A DNA stretch of 64,000 bases, taken from JBJMLO01 sp045805265 (lineage in GTDB: Bacteria > Actinomycetota > UBA4738 > JACQTL01). How positions within the stretch are numbered: position 1 is the stretch's first letter; each line of letters begins with the position of its first letter. The position numbers and the translations under genes are program-made. The notes under the pieces were generated by a model. That model ran no database searches. It was given only the letters and a program-made list of their open reading frames with translations, and was not told the origin of the DNA. This document shows, one piece after another, positions 1 to 7,591 of the stretch. The DNA lies in the NCBI GenBank assembly GCA_045805265.1, contig JBJMLO010000011.1, forward strand, positions 186,001-250,000, in the 5' to 3' direction.

Positions 1-207
1 ACCAGGGCAGGAGACCCGCGCGTGCCTCACAACCTCGTTCAATGGCTGTTCAAAATCCTTGGTCTCCTGCTCACAGCCATGGCGCTGTCGATGGGAGCTC
101 CGTTCTGGTTCGACCTTCTCAACAAGGTGGTGAACTTCCGCCTCTCGGGCGCCCCTCCACCCAAGAGCGCCGACGCCACACCACCACCAGCCGTTCCCAT
201 TCACTGA
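1..207 (+). CDS. C-terminal end of an uncharacterised membrane protein (5' truncated by window edge)
   Basis: The frame is open from base 1 and stops at 205-207, giving 68 visible codons. The stretch contains a hydrophobic segment (GLLLTAMALSMGAPFWF), then FDLLNKVVNFR and a Pro/Ala-rich tail. A GAPFWFDLLNK-type ending is, from memory, a recurrent C-terminus of uncharacterised bacterial membrane proteins. A GTG at 22 could be an internal start, but the frame continues upstream without a stop, so I treat this as the tail of a longer gene. The catalytic or transport role cannot be told from this fragment. Confidence 0.65.
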   Translation, partial: TRAGDPRVPHNLVQWLFKILGLLLTAMALSMGAPFWFDLLNKVVNFRLSGAPPPKSADATPPPAVPIH

Positions 208-280
208 AGCCCCGCGCGTGTCCTTCGAGTCGGGACATCGTCGCCCAGGGACCAGGTCGACAGGATGGCCCTGGGCCCCG

Positions 281-919
281 TCAGTCGATCTCCACGCGCT
301 CGATGCCCAGCCGGTCGAGCCTCGCCCGGTGGCGTTGGAGCAGGTTCAGCACCATGGCCTTCTCGCCCTCGTCGCCGCCGAGCAGTGCGCGCAGCCGGGT
401 GGCCTGCTGGAGGGCCCGGCGGGTCTGGGTGAGGGCCTCGCCGGCGATCCTGCGCGAGTAGGCCGCGAGCCGCTCGGCCACCGTCGGGTCCTCCTCCATG
501 GCCCGGACCAGCTCCTCGAGCGCGAAGGACTCCTGCCACTCCCGGTCCCCCAGCGTCACCCGGATGATCTCGGCGGACACCGGGTCGAGCACCTCGACCA
601 GCACGTCGGCGAAGTCCGAGACCAGCGCGTCGCCCACGTAGTGGAACGCCTGGGCCTCGACCCAGTCCGATGGCTCCGTCCCGTCGAAGAACGCGTCGAA
701 GAACGGCCCGAACCGACGGGACAGGTCCTGCGAGCCGAACTCCCCCAGCCTGGCCTCGATCAGCCTGGAGTTGCGGTCCTCCCGGTCGGCGATGCCCACC
801 TGGGCCTCCCGCCGGCGCTCGTCGGAGGCGAACCGGGCGTTGTCACGGGCCCGGGCCGCCGCGGCCCGCTCCCCGTAGGCGAGCGCGGCCAGCAGCTCGG
901 CGATGGCGTCGCGTTCCAC
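281..919 (-). CDS. Ferritin-like (MiaE-like) fold protein
   Basis: About 212 residues if it starts at GTG 919. Upstream GTG/ATG options up to 1030 add an Arg-rich stretch that looks non-native. The sequence is almost all helix, beginning AIAELLAALAYGERAAAARARDN and continuing in four long amphipathic segments, which resembles the actinobacterial ferritin-like/MiaE-like family of about 210-240 residues. Family members usually bind two irons through E and ExxH motifs. Here the expected sites read DREDRN and DREWQE, so the histidines appear to be missing. The role is unknown, and it may be a structural or degenerate member. It stands alone, with a short gap to a divergent small gene. Confidence 0.6.
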   Translation of the reverse strand: MERDAIAELLAALAYGERAAAARARDNARFASDERRREAQVGIADREDRNSRLIEARLGEFGSQDLSRRFGPFFDAFFDGTEPSDWVEAQAFHYVGDALVSDFADVLVEVLDPVSAEIIRVTLGDREWQESFALEELVRAMEEDPTVAERLAAYSRRIAGEALTQTRRALQQATRLRALLGGDEGEKAMVLNLLQRHRARLDRLGIERVEID

Positions 920-1031
920 TTCCCGGGATTCTATGGGCGAAGCGAGGCAGGCAGCCGTCGCCCGGCGCCTGCGATCGGGCCTGCTGCCTGCGTGAACGCC
1001 AGGCCGGCCGGTTCGTGTCGGACCCTCCACC

Positions 1032-1037
1032 TACGCT
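1032..1037 (+). promoter_or_regulatory. -10 box of a probable leaderless transcript
   Basis: TACGCT lies exactly seven bases before the ATG at 1045 and no Shine-Dalgarno sequence intervenes. This is the spacing expected when transcription starts at the A of the start codon. A -35 element is not obvious. Confidence 0.4.
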
Positions 1038-1044
1038 TCGAGCC

Positions 1045-1323
1045 ATGGGAGAGGTCGTGTCCATCGAGGGATACCTGCTGGCCCGGGCAGGCCGCGGAGC
1101 CGTCGCGTCCGCCGGGGGCGGCGACGACGCGACGGTCTCGCGGCTCGAACGGGCCGTTCGCGCACTCGAATCGGCCCTGGAAGGAGCCGTGGGAATCGGG
1201 GATCTGGACGAACCGGTCGTCCGGCGCGAGCTGCTCGCCGTGAACGGCGCGGTAGCGGTCGGCCGCTATGCGCTGGCCGCCGAACGGACGGAGCGCCTCG
1301 TCACGCGGCTCCGGCGCCACTGA
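1045..1323 (+). CDS. Small hypothetical protein, 92 aa
   Basis: It begins MGEVVSIEGYLLARAGRG and is followed by two helical stretches rich in Ala, Glu, Arg and Leu (RLERAVRALESALEG; RYALAAERTERLVTRLRR). There is no signal peptide, membrane segment or recognised motif. The ATG at 1045 is chosen because a -10-like TACGCT lies seven bases upstream, fitting leaderless expression, and because the protein turns from low-complexity Arg/Pro residues to ordinary sequence there. It is divergent from the ferritin-like gene. I do not recognise a family. Codon usage (G/C in third positions) supports a real gene. Confidence 0.5.
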   Translation: MGEVVSIEGYLLARAGRGAVASAGGGDDATVSRLERAVRALESALEGAVGIGDLDEPVVRRELLAVNGAVAVGRYALAAERTERLVTRLRRH

Positions 1324-1556
1324 GCCGATCGGCTCGCGGCCGAGGAGGCCCGCCGCCGCCGCCGGCCGCCGGCCGGAGGGGTTCCGGGAAACAGCGAAGG
1401 GAGCAGGGATCATGCGCTGTCTGCTTCTCCCCCGGGTACCTCGGGATCGCTCCCCAGGGGCCCGGGTGTGCCTCCCGCGGCATGACGCGCGTGGGTGTCT
1501 GCTCCCTTCGCGGGGCCGTCACAGCGGCCTCGCCGATTCTACGCCCGGCTGGGCGC

Positions 1557-1608
1557 TGTGGAAAAGTCCGCCGCCGACGCTGGGGAGGCGTGGAAAACCT
1601 GTGGACGA
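1557..1608. promoter_or_regulatory. Cluster of DnaA-box-like sequences in a 320-bp gene-free stretch
   Basis: The interval 1324-1646 has no convincing gene. Near its end are TGTGGAAAA (1557-1565), CGTGGAAAA (1589-1597) and TGTGGACGA (1600-1608). On the complementary strand these read TTTTCCACA, TTTTCCACG and TCGTCCACA. The first and third differ at one position from the actinobacterial DnaA box TTGTCCACA, and the middle one at two. TTGTCCGAC at 1617 is a weaker fourth match. No dnaA, dnaN or gyrase gene is nearby, so this is more likely a DnaA-titration or regulatory site than an origin, if it is functional at all. Confidence 0.3.
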
Positions 1609-1646
1609 GACACTATTGTCCGACGCGTCCCTCGGCCCAGGCTTGG

Positions 1647-2450
1647 TCAGTCCTCCCGGGAGCGCCTCGGGCGGAGCAGGATCCACGCCAGCGCGATCGC
1701 CGCGACGGCCAGGCCCGCCACGGCCGCCGCCGGCACGGACGGCTGGGGGACGGCGCCCGCGATTCGGCTCCGGAGGCGCACCGGCCGGCGGAAGTACCGG
1801 ATCTGCCATTCACGCTTCTCGGCCTCCCGGCGCAGGTCGCGGTCGGGGTTCACAGCGACGGGATGGCCGACCAGCTCGAGCATGGGCATGTCCGTGACGG
1901 AGTCCGAGTATGCGTGGGACCCGGCGAGGTCGATCCCGTGCTCCTCGGCCAGCTCCCGGATGGCCTCCGCCTTGCCCTGGCCGTAGGCGTACCGCTCGAG
2001 GCTGCCCGTGTACCTGCCGTCGACGATCTCGGCGCGGGTGGCGATGACCCCGGCCACGCCGAAGTGCTCGGCGAGCGGCTTGACCACCTCCTCCGGCGAG
2101 GAGGAGACGACGTACACCTCCCGCCCCAGGGCCTTGTGCAGCGCGATCAGGTCGAGGGCCTCCTGGTAGACGTACGGGTCGATCAGGTTGATCAGCACGT
2201 CGCGGACGATCTCCTCGACCGCGGTCTGCTCCCACCCCTTCGACAGGGCGATCATCGCCTCCTTGGCTCGGTCCATCCGCTTGTCGTCGGCCCCCATCAG
2301 CAGGTAGACGAGCTGCGCGTACGCCCCCCGGAGCAGCTGGGAGCGCGAGACCATCCCCGCCCGGTACAGGGGCCGGGTGAGGGCCAGGGAGCTGGACTTG
2401 GAGATGATGGTCTTGTCGAGGTCGAAGAACGCGGCCTCCATGCGCCCCAT
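1647..2450 (-). CDS. HAD-IB family phosphatase with C-terminal membrane anchor
   Basis: A SerB-like haloacid dehalogenase superfamily hydrolase of 267 residues from ATG 2450 (MGRMEAAFFDLDKT); a second ATG at 2441 is equally plausible. HAD motif I is DLDKT with the nucleophile and acid Asp. Motif II is VVSSSPEEV, motif III the Lys of GQGKAEA, and motif IV SDSVTDMPML. A hydrophobic helix near the C-terminus (AVAGLAVAAIALAWILL) followed by RPRRSRED suggests anchoring to the inner face of the membrane. Relatives include the mycobacterial SerB1-like proteins, whose substrates are mostly unknown. All catalytic residues are present, so it should be active on a small phosphate ester. Confidence 0.85.
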   Translation of the reverse strand: MGRMEAAFFDLDKTIISKSSSLALTRPLYRAGMVSRSQLLRGAYAQLVYLLMGADDKRMDRAKEAMIALSKGWEQTAVEEIVRDVLINLIDPYVYQEALDLIALHKALGREVYVVSSSPEEVVKPLAEHFGVAGVIATRAEIVDGRYTGSLERYAYGQGKAEAIRELAEEHGIDLAGSHAYSDSVTDMPMLELVGHPVAVNPDRDLRREAEKREWQIRYFRRPVRLRSRIAGAVPQPSVPAAAVAGLAVAAIALAWILLRPRRSRED

Positions 2451-2584
2451 GGTAGCCAGGGAGACCCGGCTGGGGAACCATCGACCCCGCCCCTTCCGGA
2501 GGAAATTCGTCCAAGGAAATAGGCCCTGACCAGCAGGTTCGTGAATGGGCGAAAAAAATTTGCCAGAAACCCTCGTTTGATCGT

Positions 2585-2690
2585 TTGGACACTTGAGACT
2601 CGGGGTACTCTGGCGCAAGGCGCAGACCCAAGAACCTCCCCCCCTGCGCCCTTTCCGAGGCTCCTCCACACCCCCCCGGAGGAGCCCTGT
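2585..2690 (+). ncRNA. Candidate small RNA: promoter plus two C-loop hairpins
   Basis: The gap between the HAD gene start (2450) and the PadR gene end (2791) has no ORF of its own but shows order. A -35 TTGGAC (2585-2590) and -10 TACTCT (2606-2611) are 15 bases apart. Two perfect hairpins follow: GGCGCAG/CTGCGCC (2619-2625 with 2644-2650) and GGCTCCTCC/GGAGGAGCC (2659-2667 with 2678-2686). Both loops are rich in C (CCTCCCCCC and CACCCCCCC), able to pair with Shine-Dalgarno sequences. There is no U-tract after the second stem. Alternatively the second hairpin is simply the transcription end of the PadR gene on the other strand. Confidence 0.3.
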
Positions 2691-2790
2691 CCAATTTCAG
2701 CGGAGCAAGCTCCCGGTGGCTGGCGTCAGACTGTCGTCGACAGTGATCCGAGCGAGGCGGCGCGGATGCAATGCGGCCAGTGGCGGATCG

Positions 2791-3348
2791 TCAGGACTGC
2801 TGCCGGTGAAGCCGGCCCACGTCCCTCCGCAGCGCGGCCAGCCAGGCGAGTTCGGTGCCGGCCAGGTGCTCCTGAAGCTCCAGCATGCGCCGGGCCACGG
2901 CGTTGGCCGGGCCGGCGGCCGACTGCAACCGCGCCCGGTCCTCCGCCGATGCCTGGGCGAGGGCCCTCAGCGCGGCCTCCCGCTCCCCGATCGCCGCGCG
3001 GGCCTCGGCCGGACCCAGCGCGTGGACCAACCCAACCGCGACCGCCGCATCGGATCGATACCCGGCCTCCGTCCCGAACCGCTCCAGCAGGCCCTTCCGG
3101 AGCCGGTCCCTCCCCGGCCGCGTGATCCGGTACACGCGCCTGTCGGGCCCCTCCACGCCCCCCTGGGCCTTCCCGGACACCAGGCCGGCGTCCTCGAGCC
3201 GCTTCAGCGCCTGGTACACGGAGGCCCGGGCGACCTCGGTCCATCGCCCCATGCCCCGGGACCGGAACCGCTCGATCAGCTCGTAGCCGTACACCGGTTC
3301 CTCGGCCACCAGCCCCAGCACCACGACCTCCACCCGCGCCACGTCCAT
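2791..3348 (-). CDS. PadR-family transcriptional regulator
   Basis: 185 residues from ATG 3348, chosen because GGAGGA lies six bases upstream. The N-terminal winged helix reads LGLVAEEPVYGYELIERF followed by RASVYQALKRLEDAGLV and RRVYRITRPGRDRL, the typical PadR recognition helix and wing. The C-terminal half is a long helical dimerisation arm with a Leu/Glu-rich end. PadR proteins usually repress detoxification or transporter genes and their own gene, and are released by small phenolic or drug-like ligands. A CTAGTC/GACTAG dyad lies 48 bases upstream of the start and could be its autoregulatory operator. The gene is monocistronic, so its target is not evident. Confidence 0.85.
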   Translation of the reverse strand: MDVARVEVVVLGLVAEEPVYGYELIERFRSRGMGRWTEVARASVYQALKRLEDAGLVSGKAQGGVEGPDRRVYRITRPGRDRLRKGLLERFGTEAGYRSDAAVAVGLVHALGPAEARAAIGEREAALRALAQASAEDRARLQSAAGPANAVARRMLELQEHLAGTELAWLAALRRDVGRLHRQQS

Positions 3349-3395
3349 GCAGTTCCTCCAGCTCGGCCGGCTGCGCGGTGACGGTACCACGTCCA

Positions 3396-3414
3396 CTAGT
3401 CCGCCCCAGACTAG
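3396..3414. promoter_or_regulatory. Dyad upstream of the PadR gene, possible operator
   Basis: CTAGTC (3396-3401) and GACTAG (3409-3414) form a perfect 6-bp inverted repeat with a 7-base GC-rich spacer. It lies 48 bases before the PadR start and 39 bases before the tRNA. AT-containing dyads of this size are typical of PadR/MarR-type operators. Function is inferred. Confidence 0.35.
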
Positions 3415-3452
3415 CCGCGAACAGGGATTCAGGGGCGGTTATCCTCCTCGGC

Positions 3453-3544
3453 GGAGGCGTCCGGGCGCCTGGTGGGCCCCCCGGTCTTCAAAACCGGTGA
3501 GGGGGCGAGAGCTCCCTGGCGGGTTCGATTCCCGTCCGCCTCCG
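3453..3544 (+). tRNA. selC: tRNA-Sec (anticodon TCA)
   Basis: A 92-nt tRNA-like element. The anticodon stem CCGGT/ACCGG (3481-3485, 3493-3497) closes a CTTCAAA loop with anticodon TCA (3488-3490), which reads UGA. It has the marks of bacterial selenocysteine tRNA. The acceptor is elongated: GGAGGCG pairs with CGCCTCC, and the eighth position T3460/C3536 is mismatched. A D arm closes on a 4-nt TGGT loop with a bulged G. The extra arm is long (6 bp, 3500-3517), the T arm GCGGG/CCCGT has a TTCGATT loop, and the discriminator is G73. CCA is not encoded. The cell should therefore make selenoproteins, so selA, selB and selD are expected elsewhere. None is in this window. Confidence 0.9.
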
Positions 3545-3566
3545 CTAGGCAAGGTGAAGGGGAAGG

Positions 3567-3914
3567 CTAGCCGGGATCCGTCACCTGGATGTCCAACTGG
3601 CGCACGATCTTGTCGCCCTTGATCTCGAAGATGGTGTTCGACATGAGGGTTCCGCCGCCGGGGAACTCGCATGTGATCGTGCACGCGGCGCGCTCCTGGG
3701 ACGACAAGGCATTGTCGAGGCGAAGCTTGATGCCGGCCTGCGCGATGCCGGTGAACGCCTCTCGGAGACCGTCCTTCCCTGAAACTCGCGGCGACCGCGG
3801 CGGCGCCTCTGCGTCGATCTCCACATGCTCGACGTCGTCGGCGTAGAAGCCCAAGATGGCTTCCGTGTCGACAGTCTCAAAGACCTTCTTGAAGGCGGCG
3901 ATGTCCAACGCCAT
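3567..3914 (-). CDS. NTF2/SnoaL-like fold protein
   Basis: 115 residues, ATG at 3914 with AAAGGAG about six bases upstream. The pattern is that of the SnoaL-like cone fold: an N-terminal helix (FKKVFETVDTEAILGFYADD), an acidic loop, a second helix (GLREAFTGIAQ), then beta strands with the ending TIFEIKGDKIVRQLDIQV. Such proteins are small-molecule isomerases, hydrolases or ligand carriers, and catalytic residues cannot be assigned without a structure. It stands alone, its 3' end 22 bases from the tRNA-Sec 3' end and convergent with it. Confidence 0.75.
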   Translation of the reverse strand: MALDIAAFKKVFETVDTEAILGFYADDVEHVEIDAEAPPRSPRVSGKDGLREAFTGIAQAGIKLRLDNALSSQERAACTITCEFPGGGTLMSNTIFEIKGDKIVRQLDIQVTDPG

Positions 3915-4258
3915 ATGCCGCTCCTTTCACAGTCGAACAGCGGACCAAAGCCGATGATAGCGGCGAGGACCGTGAGTCGGGAGGCTACCGAGGTTCCGTT
4001 CGTGATCGATCAGCTCGCCTAACGATCGCGCTTCACAAGGCTCGTCCCCAGTCCCGAAGGGTCACCCACAGTGCAGGACCGAGCTCGCCTTGGTGCGTAT
4101 GGTCCAACCCCCGCCTCCGCTGCGTCTGACCTGCAGAAACGCTCGAGCGAATGGAACAAGGGGGACGGCCGGGGGCGGGCGTAGAGCTGGTACCGCCCTG
4201 CAACTGGGAGCTGCCCCACTAGGTAGCGGCCGTGGAGAGCGGGCGGGACCGGGTGCGA
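3915..4258. other. Intergenic stretch with no supported gene
   Basis: About 340 bases between the start of the NTF2-like gene and the end of the M48-like gene. Open frames here have irregular composition, no ribosome binding site and no recognisable protein. The first 20 bases on the minus strand hold the NTF2-like gene's Shine-Dalgarno. I see no hairpin of note. Confidence 0.5.
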
Positions 4259-5362
4259 CTAGCGGGCGGGGGGCCCTCCTTCCAGGGAGCCGACCAGCGC
4301 GCGGAGCCTGCCGATGCGTTCGGCCAGGACCGAGGGCCCCGAGGAACGGGCCCGATATTCCACGGCCGGGTACTCGAGCCACAGGGCCGCGTTCCCCGGA
4401 GTCGCGGCGGCCACCACGGCCGGATCGCGCTCGATCTTCTCCAGCGCGTCCACCAGGGCCTGCGGGTACCGGGTGAACCCCACGGCGAACATGTCCCGTT
4501 GCATGGCCTGGCGCCAGAGGACACGGCCCTGGACCCACCTCGCCACGAGGGAGGGGCCCAGAAGGGCCAGCTTCGCTGAGATCCGGCCGGTCCGGCGGTA
4601 CAGGTCGAGGGTTCGGCCGGCCACGGCGACCGTCCATGTGGACAGGGCCGTATCGAAGCTCACGACCCGGCTGAGCTCGTAGGCCAGGACGGCCTCCACC
4701 TCGTACCGCCCGAGCTTCTCCACCAGGCCGGTGGTCACGACCACGGTCGAGGTCTCCGGCCTGCGGCCCACGGAGTAGGAGTTCGGCGCGGGGTCGTCGA
4801 TGAAGGCGACGCCCGGCGGGGGAACGCCGGCGGCGATGGCCAGGCCCTCCAGCATGCCCTGGACGACTCGGTCGGGGGCCGGCCGGGCCCCGGTCTCGGC
4901 CAGGACCCGGGAGTCGACAGAACGCAGGCGCCCCACGATGAGCGCCAGGCCCACCAGGCTTCCGGCCACAACGAAGGCCAGCACCACGAAGCGCGCCGCA
5001 GTGGTCGCCGCCCACCCGCTAGTCGCGAGCCAGGACACGGCCCGGGGAACCGAGCGAAGGAGCGCGAACAGGAGGTCGAAGTCGGCCGCCTCGAATACGC
5101 CCTCGACGATGAGGGCCAGGACGGCACCGACCACCACGGCGAACGTGAGGAGGATCGCGCCCACCCAGAAGTTGAGAACGCCGACGACCGCCAGCGCCCA
5201 GATCCGCCGCCGGTTCCGCCGTACCGTCCCTTCATCCAGGATCGCCGCCACCGCGCGATCTTCGACCAGCCACGCGAGGGCGGCAAGGTTCTCGGCCGCA
5301 TTCGCGGGCGCGGCACGCCTCACAGGAACAGGGGTGGGCTGAGACTCCTCCAGCACAGCCAC
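4259..5362 (-). CDS. M48-type membrane protein with a destroyed zinc site (pseudo-peptidase)
   Basis: 367 residues with two membrane spans (about 53-88) and further hydrophobic helices (about 122-145), then a domain that follows the M48/HtpX peptidase fold. NSYSVGR, a strand ending VVTTGLVEKL, and EVEAVLAYELSRV occupy the places of the family's NAFATG, TxGLL and EVxAVLAHELSHV. The catalytic HExxH is therefore YELSR (228-232), losing both zinc histidines. The downstream metal-binding Glu region reads RQAMQRDMFAVGFTRYPQAL with Gln in place of Glu. The fold is kept and the length is normal, so this looks like a maintained non-catalytic relative, perhaps a membrane scaffold or chaperone. It is monocistronic. 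Confidence 0.75.
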   Translation of the reverse strand: MAVLEESQPTPVPVRRAAPANAAENLAALAWLVEDRAVAAILDEGTVRRNRRRIWALAVVGVLNFWVGAILLTFAVVVGAVLALIVEGVFEAADFDLLFALLRSVPRAVSWLATSGWAATTAARFVVLAFVVAGSLVGLALIVGRLRSVDSRVLAETGARPAPDRVVQGMLEGLAIAAGVPPPGVAFIDDPAPNSYSVGRRPETSTVVVTTGLVEKLGRYEVEAVLAYELSRVVSFDTALSTWTVAVAGRTLDLYRRTGRISAKLALLGPSLVARWVQGRVLWRQAMQRDMFAVGFTRYPQALVDALEKIERDPAVVAAATPGNAALWLEYPAVEYRARSSGPSVLAERIGRLRALVGSLEGGPPAR

Positions 5363-5461
5363 GAGCCCTCGAGGAGTTCACGGACGAAGAGCGAGCGGTC
5401 GTGGCCCTCGTTGGCGAGGGGCGGTCAGGCGCCGGACGAGCGAACGGGCTCCCTCGAGATC

Positions 5462-6667
5462 TCACTCGCCCCTGCGGGCCGTGTGGAGGAGGAGGGGGCT
5501 CGACAGGCCCTTCAACTCGACCGGCCCGATCTCCGCGAAGCTCACCGGTATTCCGTCGGCCGCGTCCACCACGTCCTGGCTCACCAGCACCTCGCCGGGC
5601 CTGGCGTACTCGGCGATCCGCGCGGCGATGTTCACCGTCCTGCCGAAGTAGTCGCCCTCCTGGAAGATCACCCGCCCGGAGTGGATGCCCACGTGGGCGG
5701 GCGGAATGGCTTCGGCCGCGACCCCCTCCACCATGTCGAGGGCAGCCAGCACGCCTCGTCCCGGATCCGGGAAATAGAACATCACGCCATCGCCCAGCCA
5801 TTTCACCGGCTGCCCCCCATGTTCCTGGGAGCACCGGCGGACCAGGGTGGCGAGCCTCCCCGCCAGGTCGGCCGCGGCCTCATCCCCCCGCTCCTCGGTG
5901 AGCCGGGTATAGCCGGTCATGTCGACGAAGCACATCGCCGGGAGACGGTGCAACCGACTGAACAGTCCTGCCTTCTCCAGGGCGCTCTCCACGCTCTCGA
6001 CGTGGTTCTTGCTCCAGGCGTATTCCTGCTGGCCATGCCAGATGGCCAGGAGGGTCTGCTCCATGAGGGGAGCCATCTGGGACCCGAGATCCGCCTGGGC
6101 CTCCAGCATCTGGACCTCCGTCATGCCCTGCTCGAGGAAGGGGAGCTCGACCTCGGTGTGCCACAAGTCGGTCTCCGTCTCGGCGATGCGGCGGAGGCTG
6201 TCCGCGCAGACCCGGAGCCAGCGCTCGATGACGACAGGCCGAAACCCCCTCGAGAGCTGGAGCTCGATCGTCCGCACGACCGCCAGCTCGTCCTCGCGAA
6301 CAGCGTCCTGTGGCTGCGCCTGGGCGGAGCCGCTGGCCTCGCGAACCACCTTCAGGAGATCCATGGGGATGCCCGTCCGTGCGCTCAGCTCATGGAATGT
6401 CGTCCCGCTGACCTCGGCGAACCGATCGAATGCGGAGGCATCCAGGAACGAGAATGAGAGCGACCCATCCCGAACGGCGGCGGCCATCCGCTCGAGCGGC
6501 ACCCCGGACCGCTCCAGGCCGTGCACCCACCGCGCCTTGCGCGCGTCACCCTGGGAGAACGCGCCTCCCGCTTCGGGCTTCAGGATCCCGAGCTCGACCA
6601 ACCGGTCGACGTAGCTGGGATCGACTCCGGCCCTCCGGGCCACCTCCGGGCGCGTGTGCTCAGTCAC
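5462..6667 (-). CDS. MerR-like HTH / class III adenylate cyclase protein
   Basis: 401 residues, GTG start at 6667. Residues 1-75 resemble a MerR-type winged helix (VARRAGVDPSYVDRLVELGIL). Residues 80-240 are a helical sensor region. Residues 245-401 form a class III nucleotide cyclase domain: VDMTGYTRL carries metal Asp249, VKWLGDGVMF carries purine-binding Lys289 and metal Asp293, and VNIAAR carries Asn346 and transition-state Arg350. All catalytic residues are present, so it should make cAMP, probably as a head-to-tail dimer. This layout is common in actinobacteria. Whether the HTH-like part binds DNA is not known. It is divergent from the reductase gene at 6761. Confidence 0.85.
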   Translation of the reverse strand: MTEHTRPEVARRAGVDPSYVDRLVELGILKPEAGGAFSQGDARKARWVHGLERSGVPLERMAAAVRDGSLSFSFLDASAFDRFAEVSGTTFHELSARTGIPMDLLKVVREASGSAQAQPQDAVREDELAVVRTIELQLSRGFRPVVIERWLRVCADSLRRIAETETDLWHTEVELPFLEQGMTEVQMLEAQADLGSQMAPLMEQTLLAIWHGQQEYAWSKNHVESVESALEKAGLFSRLHRLPAMCFVDMTGYTRLTEERGDEAAADLAGRLATLVRRCSQEHGGQPVKWLGDGVMFYFPDPGRGVLAALDMVEGVAAEAIPPAHVGIHSGRVIFQEGDYFGRTVNIAARIAEYARPGEVLVSQDVVDAADGIPVSFAEIGPVELKGLSSPLLLHTARRGE

Positions 6668-6760
6668 GGGAAAGCGATCGTAGCCGTAGCCCGCGTTCCC
6701 TGGTCGCCCCGATGAGTCTCGGCACCCGGACGGGTCGTACCTTCAGGCAAAGGAGGAGCG

Positions 6761-7411
6761 GTGGGCAAGCTTCGATCGACCATGGCGACGTCGCTCGACG
6801 GGTTCGTGGCCGGCCCGGACCAGAGCGTGAAGGATCCTCTGGGCGTCGGCGGCATGCGCCTCCACGAGTGGATGGTGCCGCTGGCCGTCTTCAGCGAGAT
6901 GCACGGCGAGAAGGCAGTGGGCGAGGTAAACGCCAGCACCCCCGTGGTTCGAGGCTGGTGGGAGAACGTGGGTGCCGTCGTCATGGGCAGGAACATGTTC
7001 GGCGGTGGCCCCGGCCCGTGGCGAGGGGACTGGCGCGGCTGGTGGGGCGAGAACCCGCCATACCACGTACCGGTCTTCGTCATCACCCACCACGCCCGCG
7101 AGCCCCTCGAGATGGAGGGCGGAACGACGTTCCATTTCGTGACCGACGGCATCGATGCGGCGCTCGAAGAGTCGACGGACGCGGCCGAGGGGAAGGACGT
7201 GTGGCTCACAGGCGGGGCCAGCGTGATCCGGCAGTACCTGCGGGCCGGCCTGCTCGACGAGATCGAGATTTCGCTTGCGCCTGTCCTCCTCGGTCGAGGC
7301 GAGCGGCTCTTCGCCGATGTCGATGGATCTGAGATCGAGCTCGAGCAGATCCGCGCGGTCGGGGCGCCGGGCGTCACCCACATCAGCTACCGCGTCAAAC
7401 ACGGCGGCTGA
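6761..7411 (+). CDS. Dihydrofolate reductase-family (RibD C-terminal domain) oxidoreductase
   Basis: 216 residues, GTG start with AAGGAGGAG five bases upstream. The fold signature is clear: KLRSTMATSLDGFVAGPD at the N-terminus, AVVMGRNMFGGG for the cofactor loop, VFVITHH, VWLTGGASVIRQYLRAGLLDEIEISLAPVLLGRGERLF in the C-terminal half (quoted here as separate motifs VWLTGGASVI and ISLAPVLLG). Proteins of this type are stand-alone NAD(P)H reductases related to pyrimidine reductase RibD, and their substrates are mostly unknown. No riboflavin or folate gene is nearby, so a housekeeping role is unlikely. Confidence 0.85.
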   Translation: MGKLRSTMATSLDGFVAGPDQSVKDPLGVGGMRLHEWMVPLAVFSEMHGEKAVGEVNASTPVVRGWWENVGAVVMGRNMFGGGPGPWRGDWRGWWGENPPYHVPVFVITHHAREPLEMEGGTTFHFVTDGIDAALEESTDAAEGKDVWLTGGASVIRQYLRAGLLDEIEISLAPVLLGRGERLFADVDGSEIELEQIRAVGAPGVTHISYRVKHGG

Positions 7412-7591
7412 GTGGCGGCCTCGTCGAGACGATGGCGCGGCGCGAGCACGGCTTCGATGGTCCGACACTCGACCCCGTTCGCGGGCGCTCACCCAAGGAA
7501 GCTGGCCCGCCGTCCATGATTCTTGGTGGCCGACGTCATCGGACTCGGCGGCACCAGCGACCGCGTTGATCGGGAGAAACTCAGGAGAACA

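Noticed and set aside
1399..1503. GGGAGCAG and CTGCTCCC about 90 bases apart
   Set aside because: Arms are short, the spacing is long and the composition is GC-rich, so chance is likely; no gene or promoter is related to them.
3825..4022. A 65-codon frame next to the NTF2-like gene
   Set aside because: It overlaps the real gene, has no ribosome binding site and its composition is atypical for coding.
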